Origin: Telmatospirillum sp.
Lineage (GTDB): Bacteria; Pseudomonadota; Alphaproteobacteria; Rhodospirillales; Magnetospirillaceae
Length of the DNA stretch: 40,619 nt
Assembly: GCA_009712185.1 (NCBI GenBank)
Contig: WASQ01000068.1
Coordinates: 1 to 40,619 of the forward strand
Reading direction: 5' to 3'
The notes under the pieces are model-generated. The model ran no database searches, was not told the origin of the DNA, and was given only the letters and a program-made list of their open reading frames with translations. Every line of letters begins with the position of its first letter. Position 1 is the first letter of the stretch. This document shows, piece by piece, positions 21,445 through 29,059 of the stretch. The position numbers were made by a program, and so were the translations under genes.

Positions 21445-24009
21445 TCAGGACACCCCTTGCGGTTCGGGCCCCGCCAGCGCCTGTCCGATCAGCTCCAGGA
21501 TGGTCTGCCGATCCCGGCAGGCCCTGAGGCGCCCCCGGAAACCGGCGTCGACGAGGTTGCGCGCCAGCCGGGAAAACAGCTTCAGATGGTCATCCTCCGG
21601 CGCGGTCATGCCGGCTGTCAGCATGATCACGATGTCGACCGGCGCACCGTCGATCGCCCCCCAGTCGACCGGCCGCCGCAGCCGGGCGATACTGATGGTG
21701 GAATGCAGAACCAGCGGGGAGCGGGCGTGCGGAACCGCGATTCCGAAACCGAGACCCGTGGAGTAATGGCGTTCGCGTCGCCACAGGAGCGCTTCCAGGT
21801 CGTGACGCCCGCCCACCCGTCCGGCAAGCCAAAGACGGCCGGCCATGCCCTTGATCACCTCGGCCCTGGTTCGCCAGTCGCAATCGAGGGAAACGCAGTC
21901 GGTGGCGACGACCGGCCGCCGGCGACGTACCGGCACGGTCGCCAGAAGCGCCCGCACCGCACCGGCATCCGGACAGGACAGGGCCTTTTCCAGCAGGCCC
22001 CGGCACCGGTCCCGATCGAGCGACGCCAACTGCGCCCGGATGTCGGCAAGCGCAGCCGGATCAACGCTGATGGCATCCAGCCCGAGACCCGCCATCAGAG
22101 GCAGCACCGCGGAATCGGATGCCAGGTCTCCGCACATCGACACCGGGCGGCCCTGGCGGCGGATCTCCCGCACGGCCTGATCGAGCAGGCGCAACAGCGC
22201 CGGGTGCGGCCCCTTGAGATCCGCAGCCAACAGCGGATGTCCGCGGTCGATGGCGAGAAGATATTGCGCGAGATCATTGGTTCCGATGCTGAAGAAGTCC
22301 GCAACCGGACAGAAATGCGCCGCCATCAGTACGGCGGACGGCACCTCCAGCATCATCCCGAGAGGACAAGGACCCGGCGCCGCGATTCCGCGTTCCGCCA
22401 GCGTTTTCCGCTCCTCCTCCAGCACCCGGCGAACCCAGACCATGTCCGACGGGTCCCGAACCATGGGGATCATGATGGCGATCGGACCTGCCTCGCCCGC
22501 CCGCAAAAGCGCCCGCAACTGGGTGCGCAGGATCTGTTCATGGCGCCGGTAGAAAGCCACGCCACGAAGCCCCAGAACCGGATTGGCCTCCGGCGCCCGG
22601 GGCAGACTGGCAGGAATCTTGTCGCCTCCGATGTCGAAGGTGCGGAACGTCACCGGCCGGCCGGCCGCGGCCGCGACCACACCCGTGTAGAGCGCCGTCT
22701 GCCGGTCCTCGTCGGGAAGGGAACCGGCGGCCAGCAGCATGCTTTCCGTCCGGACCAGTCCGATCGCGCCGGCACCGTTCCGGAACGCGGCCGATGTCTC
22801 CGCGAGAGCGGCCCGCTCATCCTCCGGCAGGGAGGGCAGAACGAGATTAGCGGCCACCGCTGGAAACATCACCGGCCCGTCACTGGCGGCAAACGGGGCG
22901 GCCAGCCGCTGTTCCGACCGGACGGCCCCTTCCAGAAACCGGTAACGGCGTGCCGCCCCATGAGTCGCATCGATGACAACCCCCTGGTCGGCATCCACCA
23001 CGACAGGCAGCCCGTCCCGTGCGGCCAGGGCCGCACAGTCGCATCCGGTGATCACCGGGATTCCCAGGGCCCGCGCCAGAACCACGCTGTGAGAGGTCGC
23101 CCCTGCCCGCCCCAGCAGGAGAGCGGCGATCCCCGTTCGCGCCAGGACCAGAACCTCGCCCGGGGTCACGTCCGCGGCAAAAATCACCGGCCGGCCTCGA
23201 TGGCCCCCGGCGCCCCCCCCGCCGCGACGCGGGCAGACCACGTCGAGAAGCAGACGGTGCAGATCGCGAAGGTCATGTTCGCGGTCCCGCACCAGCTCGT
23301 TACGCATCCCGGCCAGATCGCGGCGATAGGTCTCGAAAACATGTCCGATCGCGCCGGCCGCCCCGCCGTCCTCGGTCAGGGCGCGGCGCAAGGCCGTCAG
23401 CAACCCGTCGTCCGACAGCAGATCCCGCCGGACTCCCAGGATGTCCCGGGCAACACCCGTCGCGCCATCATCGTCGGCATCAAGCCGGCGGCGTGCCTCC
23501 GCGACCACTCTGTCGAAATCCGGAGCCTGGCCGGCGGGACCACTGTCCACCGGGACGACGCCCGCGGGAGGTTCCGCGGAGGAGAATGCCGGCGGCAGGG
23601 ACCGAAGGCGGCCATAGGCCAGCCCGGCCGCAGCCGGCCGGCCGCACAACCCCCAAAGCCCGGCGTCCTCCACCATGGGTGGCAGCCCCGGCGACGGCTG
23701 GGGGCCGGCCGGCCGGCGGGGATCGGGATCCGATGTCGCGCCGACGGCCTCCGACGCCAGAAAGCGCGAGATCCTGTCACGGGCCGCCACGGCATCCGCT
23801 CCCCCGACGACGATTTCACAGGGATCGTCAAACAGCGTGTCCGTGGACAGCAGGGCAAGGGGACTGCGGATGTCGGCGGCCCGGCCGGTGCGCAGGTTCC
23901 GCCATTCGATGTCGGCGTCAAGGGATGCGCAAAGAGCCAGCAGGCGGCTGGCCGGACGGGCATGAAGTCCGCCGGCAAGGGGACAGCGAAAAGAAAGGGC
24001 GAGCGCCAT
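21445..24009 (-). CDS. PTS multiphosphoryl transfer protein, HPr-Enzyme I-EIIA(fructose) fusion
   Basis: An 854-residue cytoplasmic phosphoryl carrier that would pass phosphate from phosphoenolpyruvate to the partner EIIB. HPr (about 1-90) has the active histidine H16 in GLHARPAS. Enzyme I (about 150-690) has the phosphohistidine near residue 306 in GATSHSVVLARALG and the catalytic cysteine near 625 in SMCGDLAS. EIIA (about 710-850) has its histidine near 761 in GIAVPHARSP. The HPr-EI-EIIA order matches Escherichia coli FryA and FrwA (PtsA) rather than FruB (EIIA first) or the EIIA-HPr-EI proteins of Rhodobacter and Xanthomonas. A Pro/Ala-rich linker joins HPr and EI. It makes the system independent of a separate general PTS. 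It follows the EIIB gene by six bases. Confidence 0.94.
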   Translation of the reverse strand: MALALSFRCPLAGGLHARPASRLLALCASLDADIEWRNLRTGRAADIRSPLALLSTDTLFDDPCEIVVGGADAVAARDRISRFLASEAVGATSDPDPRRPAGPQPSPGLPPMVEDAGLWGLCGRPAAAGLAYGRLRSLPPAFSSAEPPAGVVPVDSGPAGQAPDFDRVVAEARRRLDADDDGATGVARDILGVRRDLLSDDGLLTALRRALTEDGGAAGAIGHVFETYRRDLAGMRNELVRDREHDLRDLHRLLLDVVCPRRGGGGAGGHRGRPVIFAADVTPGEVLVLARTGIAALLLGRAGATSHSVVLARALGIPVITGCDCAALAARDGLPVVVDADQGVVIDATHGAARRYRFLEGAVRSEQRLAAPFAASDGPVMFPAVAANLVLPSLPEDERAALAETSAAFRNGAGAIGLVRTESMLLAAGSLPDEDRQTALYTGVVAAAAGRPVTFRTFDIGGDKIPASLPRAPEANPVLGLRGVAFYRRHEQILRTQLRALLRAGEAGPIAIMIPMVRDPSDMVWVRRVLEEERKTLAERGIAAPGPCPLGMMLEVPSAVLMAAHFCPVADFFSIGTNDLAQYLLAIDRGHPLLAADLKGPHPALLRLLDQAVREIRRQGRPVSMCGDLASDSAVLPLMAGLGLDAISVDPAALADIRAQLASLDRDRCRGLLEKALSCPDAGAVRALLATVPVRRRRPVVATDCVSLDCDWRTRAEVIKGMAGRLWLAGRVGGRHDLEALLWRRERHYSTGLGFGIAVPHARSPLVLHSTISIARLRRPVDWGAIDGAPVDIVIMLTAGMTAPEDDHLKLFSRLARNLVDAGFRGRLRACRDRQTILELIGQALAGPEPQGVS

Positions 24010-24015
24010 TGCCTT

Positions 24016-24309
24016 TCAGATCCGGGTCAGAACTTTCCGCGCATCCTTCAGGACCTCGCGGATCGGCACGTGCAAAACCCGCTTACCGTTAAACCGCGCC
24101 TCGTTCTCGATGGCGATGTCGGCGGCGAAGATAACGAGATCGGCAGCCGATATCTCGGCCGGTCGCAGTTCATTCTCGATTCCCATCGCCCCCTGGGTCT
24201 CGACCTTGACGTCGTGCCCCATCTCGCGTCCCACCGACGACAGCGTCGCCGCCGCCATATAGGTGTGGGCGATACCGGTGGGGCAGGCGGTGACGGCAAT
24301 GATCTTCAT
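24016..24309 (-). CDS. PTS fructose-type EIIB component
   Basis: A 97-residue free-standing EIIB domain. The phosphocysteine is C9 in the motif TACPTGIAHTYMAA, which is diagnostic for fructose-type EIIB. It receives phosphate from the EIIA part of the fusion encoded next and passes it to the sugar during transport by EIIC. In many bacteria this domain is fused to EIIC as FruA; here it is separate, as in the fry and frw systems of enteric bacteria. It lies 39 bases after the EIIC gene and six before the fusion gene, clearly one operon. The ribosome site is weak. Confidence 0.94.
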   Translation of the reverse strand: MKIIAVTACPTGIAHTYMAAATLSSVGREMGHDVKVETQGAMGIENELRPAEISAADLVIFAADIAIENEARFNGKRVLHVPIREVLKDARKVLTRI

Positions 24310-24348
24310 GGTCGGTCTCGTGCGCTTGGCGAAAGGAGGGGACGAGGA

Positions 24349-25383
24349 TCAGGGCGCGGAAACGGACGGGGGAGGCGGACGGCGCCGCAGGAGATTGATG
24401 GTGAGCGCCGTCAGAACGGCGCCGGTGGAGATGGCAAGAAGATACATGCCCGGCCGGTCGATCACCGGAAGCACGATCGGCCCGCCATGGGGGGCGTGGT
24501 CCCCGACGCCGGTCAGCATGCAGATGGCCCCGGCAACCGCGGAACCGAAACAGACGGTGGGCACAACCCGGAAGGGATCGGCGGCGGCAAAGGGAATGGC
24601 ACCCTCGGTAATGCCGATCAACCCCATGGCGAGGGCGGCCGACCCGGCTTCGCGCTCCTTGCCGCTCCAGGTCGTGCGGCTCAGTTTGGTCGCCAGACCG
24701 AGCCCCAGCGGCGGAACGCAGATCGCTGCCGCGACCGCGCCCATGGCATGGGGATTTCCCTGCCCCAGCAGAGCCGAACCCAGGAAAAAGGCCGTCTTGT
24801 TGATCGGCCCGCCCATGTCGAAGGCGATCATGGCGCCAAGAACCGTGCCCAGAATCACCGCGTCCGAAGGACTGGTATTGGCGAGCCCGTCCCCCATCAG
24901 ACCCAGCAGCGTGGCCACGGGCGCGCCGATCACGCATTCCATCAGGGCTCCGACGATCAAGGTCGAGACCACGGGAATGATCAGAATGGCCGCGACCGGT
25001 CGCACGGCCGCCGGAAGCGGGACGCGCTTCAGGCCGTCAACGATCCAGCCGGCTAGAAGTCCGGCCACCAGGGCGCCCAGGAACCCCGCCCCGACGGTTC
25101 CGGAAATCTGCCCCCCGACCATGCCGGCGACCAGCGCCGGGCGGCCGGCCCGCGCATAGGCGATATAGCCGGCGAGCACGGGAAGCATCAGGGAGAACGA
25201 GGCCCGCCCGATGTCGCAGATCAGGCGGAGGACGGGAGAGGCGGAGACGTCGGCTCCGGCGGCCATGAACGGTTGGAAGGCGGTGGCTAAGGCCAGAAGC
25301 ACACCCCCGCTGGCAATGAAGGGAACGAAATAGGACACGCCGGTCAAAAGGCTTTTTTTGATGTCCTCCATCACTTCCGGCAT
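24349..25383 (-). CDS. PTS fructose-type EIIC membrane component
   Basis: A 344-residue sugar-translocating membrane protein with about eight to nine hydrophobic segments. Family landmarks are LTGVSYFVPFIASGG at the start, the FDMGGPINKTAF segment in the middle and the substrate-binding GITEGAIPFAAADP motif, followed by the GDHAPHGG loop common in fructose EIIC. The ATG at 25383 is chosen: GAGGTG lies about eight bases upstream and the protein then starts with the family's usual amphipathic helix. The longer frame upstream is spurious. It is the first gene of a three-gene operon. No fruK, and no fruR-type regulator, lies next to it. Confidence 0.93.
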   Translation of the reverse strand: MPEVMEDIKKSLLTGVSYFVPFIASGGVLLALATAFQPFMAAGADVSASPVLRLICDIGRASFSLMLPVLAGYIAYARAGRPALVAGMVGGQISGTVGAGFLGALVAGLLAGWIVDGLKRVPLPAAVRPVAAILIIPVVSTLIVGALMECVIGAPVATLLGLMGDGLANTSPSDAVILGTVLGAMIAFDMGGPINKTAFFLGSALLGQGNPHAMGAVAAAICVPPLGLGLATKLSRTTWSGKEREAGSAALAMGLIGITEGAIPFAAADPFRVVPTVCFGSAVAGAICMLTGVGDHAPHGGPIVLPVIDRPGMYLLAISTGAVLTALTINLLRRRPPPPSVSAP

Positions 25384-25462
25384 GTCCTGGCACCTCGTGA
25401 TATCCTCGGCGGCCCCGGTTCGCCGTGGCCTTGCGTTGGCGGCGCGACGCGTCTGGCGCAAA

Positions 25463-25536
25463 ATTATAGAAACCGACCGGGCGCGCGGATAGGGTGGAAA
25501 ACAGCGCCCGAGGTGGAGTTTTGTCACCTTCGGGCG
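25463..25536. promoter_or_regulatory. Divergent control region of PTS operon and lipocalin gene
   Basis: Within the 259-base gap, the minus strand has a perfect TATAAT at 25463-25468 as a possible -10 for the PTS operon, though no -35 at good spacing. An inverted repeat, CGCCCGAGGTG (25505-25515) with CACCTTCGGGCG (25525-25536), has one bulged T and a nine-base loop. It could be an operator or a leader hairpin. Confidence 0.35.
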
Positions 25537-25642
25537 GTGGGGGCGCGATGGCCCCGCGGACGGCCCTTGCCCGATTGACGACAATCTTTTCCACCACCGT
25601 AACGATGCCCACATATCACGTTGTTTTGAGAGGTTCGATCCC

Positions 25643-26212
25643 ATGGGCACAGGAAGCACCGTCATAAGGATTTTTCTTCCCCTCCTGATGATATCGTCGC
25701 TTGCCGGATGTGCGACAACGGACGCTCAGCCCCCCCGGGACCGGGCCGTCGACACCATCGGAACTGTCGATCTGTCGCGATACCAGGGCGTCTGGTACGA
25801 AATCGCCAAATATCCGAACTGGTTTCAGGCCCGTTGCGCGGGCCACACCAGTGCCACCTACACCCCCCGGACGGATGGCACCGTGATGGTGGAAAACCGT
25901 TGCCGGCAAGCCGACGGGACCGTTTCCGAGGCCATCGGCACCGCTTACCAGCCCGACGGGCCGCCCTCTGCGAAACTCAAAGTCCGTTTCGCGCCATGGT
26001 GGCTGTCCTGGGTGCCCGCCGTGTGGGGGGACTATTGGATCGTCGATCTTGACGCAGACTATCGGCTTGCCGCCGTCAGCGACCCCGAACGCAAATATTT
26101 GTGGGTTCTTTCCCGCACGCCGAAGGCCGATTCCGTTGCCTATGATGCCTTGTTGAAACGCCTGGGCGACCAGGGGTTTGACCTCACCAGGCTTGAGACC
26201 ACCGATCAGTGA
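25643..26212 (+). CDS. Lipocalin-family outer-membrane lipoprotein (Blc-like)
   Basis: A 189-residue lipoprotein. The lipobox LAGC (cysteine at about residue 23) follows a hydrophobic signal. The next residue is Ala rather than Asp, so sorting to the outer membrane is expected. The lipocalin fold is marked by GVWYEIAKYPNWFQ, the conserved first strand, by SATYTPRTDGTVMVENRC, and by the late DYWIVDLDADYRLAAVSDPERKYLWVLSR pattern (split here: DYWIVDLD, YLWVLSR). Blc binds lysophospholipids and fatty acids, so a membrane repair or lipid-carrying role is likely. GAGAGG nine bases before the ATG supports the start. It stands alone and ends in a convergent terminator. Confidence 0.93.
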   Translation: MGTGSTVIRIFLPLLMISSLAGCATTDAQPPRDRAVDTIGTVDLSRYQGVWYEIAKYPNWFQARCAGHTSATYTPRTDGTVMVENRCRQADGTVSEAIGTAYQPDGPPSAKLKVRFAPWWLSWVPAVWGDYWIVDLDADYRLAAVSDPERKYLWVLSRTPKADSVAYDALLKRLGDQGFDLTRLETTDQ

Positions 26213-26237
26213 GGGGCGACCAGGGGACGCCCCTCAC
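26209..26237. terminator. Bidirectional terminator between convergent genes
   Basis: GTGAGGGGCG (26209-26218) and CGCCCCTCAC (26228-26237) form a perfect ten-base stem around a nine-base loop. The left arm overlaps the lipocalin stop codon. It lies between converging genes. Confidence 0.65.
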
Positions 26238-26265
26238 AAGATGCGGCCGACTCTGATGACCGGTG

Positions 26266-27702
26266 TCAGGCGGCGTCGGGAGGAGCCGCCTCGGCGCGCC
26301 GCGCGATTTCCGTCACCAGTCCACGGAAAATGACCGCGTGCGCGACAAGCAGGGCATTCCAATAGGCGATGCCGGACAAACCGGCCGGATGGAAATGGGC
26401 GTCCACCACAATGGTGTTTTTATCCCCCGGTCCGGGGCGGATTTCGAAATCCAGGATGGCCGATCCGGGAAGTCGCATTTCGGCCAGAAGGGTCAGGCGT
26501 TTCGGGGGCTCTACCGTCACGACCCGCCAGAAATCGAGCGTGTCTCCGACGGAAGGACGCCCGGAAACCGGCAATTTGCGCCCCATCCCGGCGCCACCGA
26601 TCAAAGCATCCAACCGTCCGCGCACCTGCCATAAGGGGTTCAGGAAGTAATAGCCGTTCTCTCCGCCGATGGCGGCAACCTGCCTCCAGATGGCCTCCGC
26701 CGACGCCGATGAGACGGCTTCGGCTTTCCAATGCTTGGCGTAATACGAATAATCCGGACGATTTCTCCGGTGAAGCATTGATCCCTCGACCCAGCGCGGC
26801 CTGGGCCGGGCCGCCTTTTCGGCCTCCAGGGCCTCCGCTATGGCCTCGCGGCAGGACTTCAGCGGAATGGGGATCAGGTCCCGAATGACCCGATCCTCTG
26901 CCAGAACATCGTGTTCCAGCCCACCGATCAGCGCGCGCGCAACGTTCGCCGGCACCGACGTCACGAAGGCCAGCCAGTAGGACGACAATCTCGGCGTCAG
27001 GAGCGGGACCGGCACGATCACCGGACGACGTTTCACCAGATCGCCGAAAACCATCATCATGTCCCTGTAGGAAAGGACTTCCGGGCCACCAATGTCGAAA
27101 ATCCGACCAGTGGTCTCCGCGATGTCCGGCAGGCGCGTCAGATAGGACAGCACATCGTCGAGCGCGATGGGCTGACACCGGGAGAAAACCCATTTGGGTG
27201 TGACCATCGCCGGAAGATGGAAGACCAGATCCCGGATCACCTCGAACGCGGCCGATCCGGGACCAATGATGATCCCCGCCCGAAGTTCCGTTACCGGAAC
27301 AGACCCCTCGCGCAGAACCCGACCGGTTTCGCACCGCGACGCGAGATGAACCGAATTCCCCTCTCCGGGTTGCACGCCTCCCAGATAGATGATGCGTTTG
27401 ACGCCGGCACGAGCGGCCTCGTCCCGGAACGCGGTCGCCGCACGCCGATCCAATTCGGGAAACTGCGTCCCGGCGGCCATCGAGTGAACAAGGTAATAGG
27501 CGATATCGATGCCTTCGAGCGCCGCAGAAAGACTATCCGGCTGCAGCGCGTCGGCTTTGACGCAGGTCACGCCATCCCATTCCTGAGCCTCCAGGGCGTC
27601 CAGACGCCTGGCCGCCGCCCGAACACAATGGCCGGCTGACAACAGCGCCGGAACCAGATTCGTCCCCACATACCCCGATGCACCAAAAACCAGAACCCGC
27701 AT
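26266..27702 (-). CDS. NAD(P)-binding NmrA/SDR-like protein with C-terminal DUF2867 (YbjT-like)
   Basis: A 478-residue two-part protein. The N-terminal extended-SDR Rossmann domain (about 1-290) has the dinucleotide motif GASGYVG (8-14), and a YLVHSM segment where SDR enzymes carry the catalytic tyrosine region. The C-terminal part (about 320-465) looks like DUF2867, a START-like domain, with WRVVTVEPPKRLTLLAEMRLPG characteristic of the lipid- or cofactor-binding sheet (quoted in part: VTVEPPKRLTL, LAEMRLPG). Escherichia coli YbjT has this same architecture; its reaction is not well established. AAGGTG lies eight bases before the ATG. An 18-base perfect palindrome lies 28 bases upstream, suggesting dedicated repression. 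Confidence 0.88.
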   Translation of the reverse strand: MRVLVFGASGYVGTNLVPALLSAGHCVRAAARRLDALEAQEWDGVTCVKADALQPDSLSAALEGIDIAYYLVHSMAAGTQFPELDRRAATAFRDEAARAGVKRIIYLGGVQPGEGNSVHLASRCETGRVLREGSVPVTELRAGIIIGPGSAAFEVIRDLVFHLPAMVTPKWVFSRCQPIALDDVLSYLTRLPDIAETTGRIFDIGGPEVLSYRDMMMVFGDLVKRRPVIVPVPLLTPRLSSYWLAFVTSVPANVARALIGGLEHDVLAEDRVIRDLIPIPLKSCREAIAEALEAEKAARPRPRWVEGSMLHRRNRPDYSYYAKHWKAEAVSSASAEAIWRQVAAIGGENGYYFLNPLWQVRGRLDALIGGAGMGRKLPVSGRPSVGDTLDFWRVVTVEPPKRLTLLAEMRLPGSAILDFEIRPGPGDKNTIVVDAHFHPAGLSGIAYWNALLVAHAVIFRGLVTEIARRAEAAPPDAA

Positions 27703-27729
27703 TCGATCGGCACCTTTCCAACCACGTCC

Positions 27730-27747
27730 GCTCCGACCGGTCGGAGC
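27730..27747. promoter_or_regulatory. 18-base perfect palindrome upstream of YbjT-like gene
   Basis: GCTCCGACCGGTCGGAGC has nine-base arms with no spacer, 28 bases before the start codon. It is typical in size of a TetR- or MarR-family operator, or could form a leader hairpin. No regulator gene is adjacent. Confidence 0.55.
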
Positions 27748-27835
27748 CGCTCACTGATTGCAGATGGCGACAGAAAAGGCGGGCCCCAAGATGGCCCAGG
27801 AAAATTCTGAATGGCTGGAGCAAGTTGCACCAGGT

Positions 27836-28111
27836 CTGACGCTCCGCGCCCCCGCGGCCATTGAGGCCGCGGCCAGGCAGGCGGAGGCCTGCGCCCGGCG
27901 AGGGCTGTTGTCATAAACCCGGAGCGTGAGGCCGACTGACGCTCCGCGCCCCGGCGGCCATTGAGGCCGCGGCCAAGCAGGCGGAGGCCTGCGCCCGGCG
28001 AGGGCTCTTGTCATAAACCCGGAGCGTGAGGCCGACTGACGCTCCGCGCCCCGGCGGCCATTGAGGCCGCGGCCAAGCAGGCGGAGGCCTGCGCCCGGCG
28101 AGGGCTCTTGT
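27836..28111. repeat. Tandem array of a 100-base structured repeat, about 2.8 copies
   Basis: Units start at 27836, 27936 and 28036 with an exact period of 100; the third is cut after 76 bases. Units 2 and 3 are identical over their overlap, and unit 1 differs from unit 2 at three positions (27853, 27876, 27907). Each full unit can fold as a closed multi-branch: outer stem ACGCTCC/GGAGCGT, and inner hairpins CCGCGGCC/GGCCGCGG (perfect in unit 1), GCAGGC/GCCTGC and GCCC/GGGC. At unit junctions CGGAGCGT and ACGCTCCG can form an alternative eight-base stem. There are no spacers, so it is not a CRISPR array. Confidence 0.9.
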
Positions 28112-28156
28112 AATCGAGGGCTCTTCTAATAAAGATTCCTGTTTAAGACATGGCCC

Positions 28157-28705
28157 TTAGACCCGCTTGGCGAGCATGGCGAAAGCGGGGGTGAACTCGA
28201 CATGGGCGCGGTCGGCCGCAGTGGCGCTGAAAAACACCTCCACCGTCGGCCGGGAGACGATGCCGATGACGCATTTTCCGGCATTGACGCAGGACAGGTC
28301 CGCGGTGATCGACAGGACGCCGGCGGTAGCGGCTGTTTCAGACACCACGTCGAACGCGTGTCCGCCAACCCCCTGAGCCAGAAAGATCAATCGCAGTCCT
28401 TTGAGGGAGGGAAGATCGGTGACGGCCACCGGCAGGGCCACCAGAGCCTGACCGCCGGACAGGCGCGGTGAGGCGTCGGCCGCGGCCTTGATGACATCCG
28501 CATCCCGTCGGGATTCCGGATTGGCCGGGTCGAAGACGACCGCCATGGTGACCGGACTGGCGATCCGGTCGGCCAGCAAGGGCAGAGTCTTCAGCCCCAC
28601 GGCCAGATCGACGGCATCAGTGGCCTGGGCCGGAGACGCAGGCAGCATGGCGCAAAGACAGAGTCCCCATACCGGAAGACGGAACGGGAAAAACCGCCGG
28701 ATCAT
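28157..28705 (-). CDS. YfiR-like (DUF4154) exported protein
   Basis: A 182-residue protein with an N-terminal signal peptide (about 1-28, hydrophobic core after MIRRFF, likely cleavage after AQA). The remainder resembles YfiR/HmsC-type periplasmic proteins: AVVFDPANPES, then VLSITADLSCVNAGKCVIGI with a cysteine pair that could form a disulfide, and the ending VEFTPAFAMLAKRV. YfiR represses the diguanylate cyclase YfiN from the periplasm, usually from an operon with YfiN and the YfiB lipoprotein. Neither is adjacent here, so any partner must be elsewhere; the Cache-GGDEF-EAL protein at 6968 is one candidate in the window. The ATG at 28705 is preferred over a GTG 12 bases upstream. Confidence 0.7.
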   Translation of the reverse strand: MIRRFFPFRLPVWGLCLCAMLPASPAQATDAVDLAVGLKTLPLLADRIASPVTMAVVFDPANPESRRDADVIKAAADASPRLSGGQALVALPVAVTDLPSLKGLRLIFLAQGVGGHAFDVVSETAATAGVLSITADLSCVNAGKCVIGIVSRPTVEVFFSATAADRAHVEFTPAFAMLAKRV

Positions 28706-29059
28706 CGACCGGCCCACCGGATGGCATCCGATCCGCGATGTTGGCCCGGATCACGGTCCGTTGACGGGGAATGGCTGCGCATGGACCTGCACGAGAGAGA
28801 AAAAGGGGAATTATAATGGAATGCAGCCGAACCATTTACGCGATTTTTGCCCCCGGCGCTGTGATCGCCGACACACCCGCCCATGAGTCCCGCTCCCCAA
28901 GAGGGCGTTCCATCCCGCAGGACAACCGGGATCGTCCGATGCCCCTGTCTTGTGGCGGGACACGCCTTCCGGGACGGCCTCTTCTCTGATAAGGTCCGGG
29001 GTGCTCCCGTATCAGGGCGCGCACCGTCCTTTCATTTCGGATTTTTGTGCGAAAACAAA
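28706..29059. other. Divergent intergenic region with possible small gene
   Basis: 354 bases between the YfiR-like and HemG-like genes. A small palindrome, GGATGGCATCC, lies at 28719-28729, near the YfiR-like start. A perfect TATAAT at 28812-28817 overlaps the start of a small open frame described separately. No -35 at good spacing precedes it. Confidence 0.5.
28816..28989 (+). CDS. Possible small protein, 57 residues
   Basis: An ATG is preceded at seven bases by AGGGG, a credible ribosome site. The product is Arg/Pro/Ser-rich with no recognised motif, signal or membrane segment, and the frame could easily be chance in GC-rich DNA. The overlapping TATAAT instead suggests a promoter for the HemG-like gene. 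Only one of these readings is likely to be right. Confidence 0.22.
   Translation: MECSRTIYAIFAPGAVIADTPAHESRSPRGRSIPQDNRDRPMPLSCGGTRLPGRPLL

Larger units (their letters stand above)
27703..28156. other. Repeat-bearing intergenic region
   Basis: A 454-base region between two leftward genes. It holds an 18-base palindrome close to the YbjT-like gene and a 100-base tandem repeat array. The short tail (28112-28156) has a partial duplication of CGAGGGCTCTT (28100-28110 and again from 28115). Short open frames across the repeats on the minus strand owe their length to the repeat unit and I do not call them genes. Confidence 0.7.

Noticed and set aside
21280-25056. Very long plus-strand open frame (about 1258 codons) opposite the PTS genes
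   Set aside because: Its translation is Arg/Pro/Gly/His-rich with no domain, and the opposite strand encodes three clear PTS proteins. Long antisense frames are common in GC-rich DNA.
27836-28111. Tandem repeats as a CRISPR array
   Set aside because: The units are 100 bases and contiguous with no unique spacers, and no cas gene is present.
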